NCBI GenBank assembly: GCA_937859595.1
Contig: CALMAH010000011.1
Location: 62,001 to 126,000, forward strand
Source of the DNA: an uncultured Acidobacteriota bacterium
GTDB lineage: Bacteria; Acidobacteriota; Blastocatellia; Pyrinomonadales; Pyrinomonadaceae
Direction of reading: 5' to 3'
DNA length: 64,000 nt
Positions within the stretch are counted from its first letter, which is position 1. Every line of letters begins with the position of its first letter. This document shows, one piece after another, positions 60,103 through 64,000 of this stretch. The notes below the pieces were generated by a model, which saw only the letters and a list, made by a program, of their open reading frames with translations, did not search any database and was not told the origin of the DNA. Made by a program: the position numbers and the translations under genes.

Positions 60103-60780
60103 TTATTCAATGATCCTGATGGCACGGGCGATGCCGTCGGGACCAACAAGTACATCGGCTCTTACTGATTCCGGCCCGTTTTCAAGCGGAATGTCCACAC
60201 CCATTGCAAAAAGTGCCGACCGCGAAACATCCATCCTGATAACGCGGCCTCCGCGGGCGGTTTCGTAAGGGTCGCCGGCAAATGTCAGGGAGTAAAACTC
60301 GGCTTCCGGTTCGCGGTAAGCTATTGTCTGCGGGTTCGCCGCCCGTGCCGTCCGGGTTCGGCGGACGGTCGAATGGACCGGGCGTGGCTCAAAATCTGCT
60401 GCACGGCTCACTGATCCGTCATTAACGACTGGCTCAGGAGGAACTTTGGGCCGTGCAGCTTCCGGCATCGTGACCGGAATCTGTTTTACTGCAACTTCTC
60501 CAGACGATACGTGGCCTACATCAGATAAGTAAGAATATATGACTGCCGCGAATGTCGTTAATATTACCGCCGCGAAGGCGATCGACCGTTTCATCCAGAA
60601 AAGCATTGGGCGATAGGGAACCGAGGGGGCGGAAAGTGCCCTTGTTCTTGCCTGCACCTTAAGAAAAAGCTGGGGTGAGGAGACGGCAGAATCTATTTCC
60701 TCATCGGACAATCTAGCCGCAGCGACCAGCGATCTGCCGAGTTTGTCCAGGGTTTCGTTGTCAGGTTTCCTATTCAGCAT
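60103..60780 (-). CDS. Anti-sigma-factor-like membrane protein
   Basis: A 225-residue protein. The N-terminal cytoplasmic part (about 1-60, LDKLGRSLVAAARLSDEEIDSAVSSPQLF) could hold a sigma-binding helix, followed by one transmembrane segment near 65-86 (SIAFAAVILTTFAAVIYSYL). A Pro-rich periplasmic tail ends in VIRMDVSRSALFAMGVDIPLENGPESV. No ZAS zinc motif is visible. Its place directly after the ECF sigma gene is the main reason for the call. Confidence 0.7.
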   Translation of the reverse strand: MLNRKPDNETLDKLGRSLVAAARLSDEEIDSAVSSPQLFLKVQARTRALSAPSVPYRPMLFWMKRSIAFAAVILTTFAAVIYSYLSDVGHVSSGEVAVKQIPVTMPEAARPKVPPEPVVNDGSVSRAADFEPRPVHSTVRRTRTARAANPQTIAYREPEAEFYSLTFAGDPYETARGGRVIRMDVSRSALFAMGVDIPLENGPESVRADVLVGPDGIARAIRIIE

Positions 60781-60817
60781 CTTTCAATCCTTATAGACGG
60801 AGGAACCGAAGGCTCGG

Positions 60818-61468
60818 TTACACAAATCTCTTGACCAGCTTTCTAAGTGACCTACGCGCCCGCCAGGCCCGGACCTTTACTTTTGAAGGCGACCAACCGA
60901 AAATATCGCCGATCTCGGCCACGGAAAGCTCGTCGACATATAGCATCTCAAGCAGTGCACGGTCATCGGCATTGAGCCGGGCGAGCAGTTTTCTTGCGAG
61001 GTCGCGGTCGGCAGCCGCTTCTTCATTGCATTTCACACGGGCATCGGCAAAACTGTGGAGCGCTTCGGCGTCATCCTGAGATAGCTCGCAGCTTAGCTGT
61101 TCGGGTTTTCGGCTACGGGCACGAAGCTGGTCGATGGAAGTGTTAGCAGCGATACGTACCAGCCAACTTGCAAGCGAAAGTTCGTAGCGGCCGCGAAATC
61201 CGGGCAATTCGGCATAGGCCTTTGTAAATGAGACCTGGACGATCTCTTCGATCTGTTCAGGCTGCTTGAAAAAACGCCCGGCTACGGTCGCCACTTGTCG
61301 CTTGTAGCGGTCAAATATCTTTTCAAACGCCCCGTTATCGCCTGCGAGGACGGCTTCGACCAACTGGGCATCGGTCATCTCCGCGCAAATCGGCCCACCT
61401 AAGATCCGGTGCTCACCGGATCTTGAGATCAGCGGCTCGTTGTGCAAGATATTCGGAAAACCGTTCAT
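60818..61468 (-). CDS. ECF-family RNA polymerase sigma factor
   Basis: A 216-residue sigma-70 family protein of the extracytoplasmic-function class. Region 2 is FEKIFDRYKRQVATVAGRFFKQPEQIEEIVQVSFTKAYAEL with SWLVRIAANTSIDQLRAR, and region 4 is LLEMLYVDELSVAEIGDIFGWSPSKVKVRAWRARRSLRKLV. It directs polymerase to a small regulon in response to envelope signals, probably released by the downstream anti-sigma-like protein. ATG 61468 has AGGA upstream; a 31-residue N-terminal extension is included. Confidence 0.93.
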   Translation of the reverse strand: MNGFPNILHNEPLISRSGEHRILGGPICAEMTDAQLVEAVLAGDNGAFEKIFDRYKRQVATVAGRFFKQPEQIEEIVQVSFTKAYAELPGFRGRYELSLASWLVRIAANTSIDQLRARSRKPEQLSCELSQDDAEALHSFADARVKCNEEAAADRDLARKLLARLNADDRALLEMLYVDELSVAEIGDIFGWSPSKVKVRAWRARRSLRKLVKRFV

Positions 61469-61621
61469 TTTCGATCCTGACCCGAAGTGCGACTGCTGGT
61501 TGTTAGGACGCCGCCGCTCTATTGCCGGTTACGCCTTTTTACGCGTTAGAGCCCTATTACGAAATTTTGCTGGCGGATGTTTTGTGCGACCGGGTGAGAG
61601 GCCGGGACATTTCAAGCAGAC

Positions 61622-61657
61622 AAAAAAAGAAACGAAGGAGGGCGTCCTTCGTTTCTT
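61622..61657 (-). terminator. Terminator of the DUF948-like/YtxH operon
   Basis: A perfect 13-bp stem (AAGAAACGAAGGA at 61627-61639 with 61645-61657) and 5-nt loop. On the minus strand it is followed by seven T. Confidence 0.93.
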
Positions 61658-61679
61658 GCGGTAGAAAATCTGGGCCGTG

Positions 61680-62219
61680 TCAGCCGATGAACATCTCGTC
61701 TTCGGTATAAACGCGGTCGATACGCTTCGGGGCCGGGGCGAAAAGCACTTCGAGCCCTTTTTTCACGCCGGCCATGATCGCCGCGATCTCGCGGGCCGGT
61801 TCCACGATCTTTCGCTGTACAAACTCGGTAGTGTCCGTTACCTGATCATGGGTCCGGTCGATGGTCTGGCTAACCAATTCAACCTTGTCGCGAGCGACGA
61901 GTGCGGTCGAGCTGACGAGTTGACGCAATTCGACGACCTCGTCCTTGACGAGTTCGGTGGATTCGGCAAGGTATTTAGACGCCGAAGACAGATTAGCGGA
62001 AACCTCGGTCAGATGTACTGAGATCTCTTTGCTCTGCAGGCTGATCGCATTGACCTTTACGATCAGCGGTTCAACCTGCTGCTCAAGACGGGTCACCGTA
62101 CCGATGACCTTTCTGACGATAAGGGCAATGGCGATCAAAGCGGCCGCCATTACCACAAAGCAAACCGCGATGATGATCGAGGCGATCATCATCCAGAATT
62201 GCGGCTCGTTAACGTTCAT
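61680..62219 (-). CDS. DUF948-like membrane-anchored coiled-coil protein
   Basis: A 179-residue protein: N-terminal transmembrane helix (about 9-36, MIASIIIAVCFVVMAAALIAIALIV), then a long methyl-accepting-like amphipathic helix (TRLEQQVEPLIVKVNAISLQSKEI to FVQRKIVEPAREIAAIMAGV). It resembles the DUF948 group that is usually found beside a YtxH-domain gene, as here (9-bp spacing). Probably a membrane-associated stress or structural protein. Confidence 0.82.
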   Translation of the reverse strand: MNVNEPQFWMMIASIIIAVCFVVMAAALIAIALIVRKVIGTVTRLEQQVEPLIVKVNAISLQSKEISVHLTEVSANLSSASKYLAESTELVKDEVVELRQLVSSTALVARDKVELVSQTIDRTHDQVTDTTEFVQRKIVEPAREIAAIMAGVKKGLEVLFAPAPKRIDRVYTEDEMFIG

Positions 62220-62228
62220 AGTCCGGTC

Positions 62229-62663
62229 CTATTTACCTTCTTCCTTTACGGGATAAGTCGGCCTTCCTTCGGAGATCGATTTTGCCTCGTTGCGACGTTT
62301 TTCCGCCACGTAGGCTTCCTTGCCGGCTTCGACCGCGGCGGTAAAGGGGTTTGCCGAACGGACGGCAGCGGCCTTTGCTTTTTCGCCAAGTTCTTCTGCC
62401 TTTTCCTGAGCGGTGTGGATCATCTCACTCGCACGTTCGCGGGAGACCTCATAGTATTCTCCTGCGACTTCCTGCAAATGAGCTGCCGTTTCCTTCCCTT
62501 TTTCCAGACCCTTACGGGTCGCATCAGCAATGTCGTGACGGAGCTCCTCACCCGATTTAGGGGCAAAGAGCAACGCCAGGATCGCTCCGATCCCGCCGCC
62601 TATAAGCAAATAGGTCAATTTCGTCGATACGTGGGCATCTTCTCTTTCATGTCTATCGTTCAT
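62229..62663 (-). CDS. YtxH-domain protein
   Basis: A 144-residue protein with a glycine-rich membrane segment (LTYLLIGGGIGAILALLFAPKSGEELR), the YtxH signature. A long charged amphipathic helix follows (KGLEKGKETAAHLQEVAGEYYEVSRE). YtxH proteins are general-stress membrane proteins in Firmicutes and others. It is the first gene of a two-gene operon with the DUF948-like gene. Confidence 0.9.
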   Translation of the reverse strand: MNDRHEREDAHVSTKLTYLLIGGGIGAILALLFAPKSGEELRHDIADATRKGLEKGKETAAHLQEVAGEYYEVSRERASEMIHTAQEKAEELGEKAKAAAVRSANPFTAAVEAGKEAYVAEKRRNEAKSISEGRPTYPVKEEGK

Positions 62664-62702
62664 AATAATCCTCCCGTACCCTATTAGTACATATTATCTA
62701 AC

Positions 62703-62727
62703 ATAGTTATGCCGATGCAATAACTAT
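62703..62727. promoter_or_regulatory. Inverted repeat in the ytxH-lepA divergent region
   Basis: ATAGTTAT (62703-62710) pairs with ATAACTAT (62720-62727) across 9 bp. It lies about 40 bp before the YtxH start and overlaps a TATAAC/TATACC-like hexamer, so an operator or a promoter element is possible. Confidence 0.4.
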
Positions 62728-62960
62728 ACCAGAATGTTTGGTTTAGGGCAATATGTTTTCCGTTTTGCGCCTCTAAAAGTCGTAAATTTGATGCTGTTTC
62801 AATACCTCAGCCAGGTAATATTCGGCCGTCAGGGCTGTGTTCCTTGCGATCGATCGCAATATTACCGGCCCGTGGACATTTGTCGGGATATCGGACAGCC
62901 CGCTGGTGCGAAACTTTTACCGGTTTGGTATTGTTAAAGATTGCTTTATCGCTAACTTTT

Positions 62961-64000
62961 ATGGATTCGAATCTGATCAGAAATTTTTCGATCATTGCTC
63001 ATATCGACCACGGGAAGTCTACATTGGCAGACAGGATACTGCAGCTCACGGGTGCGGTAGCTGAACGTGAAATGGAGGACCAATTGCTGGACGATATGGA
63101 CCTCGAGCGCGAACGCGGCATTACGATAAAGGCTCATGCGGTGCGGTTGGACTACAAGGCAAGAGATGGAAGGCAATATGTACTGAATCTGATCGATACA
63201 CCCGGCCACGTGGATTTTTCATATGAGGTCTCGCGTTCGCTCTCGGCATGTGAGGGGGCGCTTCTTGTGGTGGATGCCTCGCAGGGCGTCGAGGCACAGA
63301 CGCTGGCGAACACTTATCTGGCAATCGAGAATGACCTCGAATTGGTCCCGGTGCTGAACAAGATCGATCTGCCCTCGGCCGAACCGGACCGGATAAAAGA
63401 ACAAATAGAGAACATAGTCGGACTGGACGCGAGCCAGGCGGTTCTGACCTCCGCAAAGACCGGCGAAGGCGTTGACGAGGTACTCGAGGCGATCATCGCA
63501 AAGATACCGCCGCCCAAGGGCGACCGCAATGCTCCGCTCAAGGCCCTGATCTTTGACAGTTGGTATGACAGCTACCGAGGTGTGATCGTGCTGTTCCGGA
63601 TCATTGACGGCTCGATCAGAAAAGGCACGAAGATAAAATTCTTCAACACGGGCCGCGAATATCTGATAGAAACGATAGGGGTTAACAGGCCGAAAGCAAC
63701 GCCGATAGGCGAACTCGGGCCTGGCGAAGTAGGATTTTTGACCGCTTCGATAAAGACGGTAGCGGACGTCCAGATCGGGGATACCATAACGGAGACAGCA
63801 CGGCCGGTGGATACGCCGTTTCCTGGTTTTCAGGAAGTAAAGCCGATGGTGTTTGCCGGGCTTTATCCGACGGACAGTGCCCAGTACGAAGACCTTCGGG
63901 ACGCGATGGACAAGCTGCGGTTGAACGATGCCTCGTTCTTTTACGAGCCGGAATCGTCCACCGCGCTCGGGTTTGGTTTCAGGTGCGGGTTTCTCGGGCT
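62961..64000 (+). CDS. lepA: Elongation factor 4 (LepA), truncated by the window edge
   Basis: The first 346 codons of a translational GTPase that acts on stalled or mistranslocated ribosomes. G1 is [10 protein letters not shown] (residues 13-22), switch [17 protein letters not shown]3 [17 protein letters not shown]4 [10 protein letters not shown] and G5 TSAKTGEGV. The EF4-specific domain II and start of domain III ([19 protein letters not shown]) are present. The start ATG 62961 has no strong Shine-Dalgarno sequence. The gene continues beyond the window. Confidence 0.97.
   Translation, partial: MDSNLIRNFSIIAHIDHGKSTLADRILQLTGAVAEREMEDQLLDDMDLERERGITIKAHAVRLDYKARDGRQYVLNLIDTPGHVDFSYEVSRSLSACEGALLVVDASQGVEAQTLANTYLAIENDLELVPVLNKIDLPSAEPDRIKEQIENIVGLDASQAVLTSAKTGEGVDEVLEAIIAKIPPPKGDRNAPLKALIFDSWYDSYRGVIVLFRIIDGSIRKGTKIKFFNTGREYLIETIGVNRPKATPIGELGPGEVGFLTASIKTVADVQIGDTITETARPVDTPFPGFQEVKPMVFAGLYPTDSAQYEDLRDAMDKLRLNDASFFYEPESSTALGFGFRCGFLG

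Overview
The window looks like chromosomal DNA from an Acidobacteriota member, most likely a Blastocatellia/Pyrinomonadaceae-type organism. This rests on gene content, not on a database match: an Oar-like TonB receptor with an N-terminal carboxypeptidase-regulatory domain, an OmpR-type winged helix fused to TPRs, MqnA of the futalosine menaquinone route, zinc-ribbon/SH3 membrane proteins, many small secreted proteins, and monocistronic genes or short operons on both strands. There is no phage, plasmid, rRNA or CRISPR locus.

Layout. 1-3.4 kb: edge of an unknown gene, mqnA, GNAT, a metal-dependent cyclase, an alkyltransferase-like protein and nadK. 3.6-13.2 kb: PpiD-like foldase, DASS and AGCS transporters, PLP decarboxylase, SRPBCC protein and an M1-like protein that has lost its zinc ligands. 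13.3-18.8 kb: TonB receptor and flavin amine oxidase. 18.8-21.8 kb: a messy accessory stretch with short tandem repeats, a nucleotidyltransferase pair, and a DUF4431 gene lying between a cbbQ-type ATPase gene and a second, orphan copy of its 3' end. 21.8-31.7 kb: PhoX, GNAT, winged helix-TPR regulator, methyltransferase, topA, YkgJ protein and dprA. 31.7-33.2 kb: a small recombination hot spot holding a four-helix-bundle gene with heptamer inverted repeats, selenocysteine tRNA, and a HigBA-like toxin-antitoxin unit bracketed by a perfect 32-bp direct repeat copied from the 5' part of that tRNA. 33.2-46.8 kb: peptidases, S1/P1 nuclease, ArsR/AHSA1 operon with a palindromic operator, FabF, DsbA/DsbB, a fused 2-oxoacid dehydrogenase E1, and a decaying DUF4160/DUF2442 pair. 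46.8-58.9 kb: AlkZ-like and OsmC proteins, a 13-repeat propeller-like secreted protein, a HEAT-cyclophilin fusion, a candidate new selenoprotein and DUF4112. 59.1-64 kb: ECF sigma/anti-sigma/secreted protein operon, DUF948-like and YtxH envelope proteins, and the start of lepA.

The observation I rate highest is at 57506-57883. One continuous reading frame is interrupted only by UGA, and 18 nt downstream of it is the GGUC loop of a hairpin with a 6-bp perfect stem. This geometry fits a bacterial SECIS element, and the same window encodes tRNA-Sec. Together these suggest an undescribed selenoprotein family of about 125 residues. The second is the tRNA-Sec/toxin-antitoxin mini-island.
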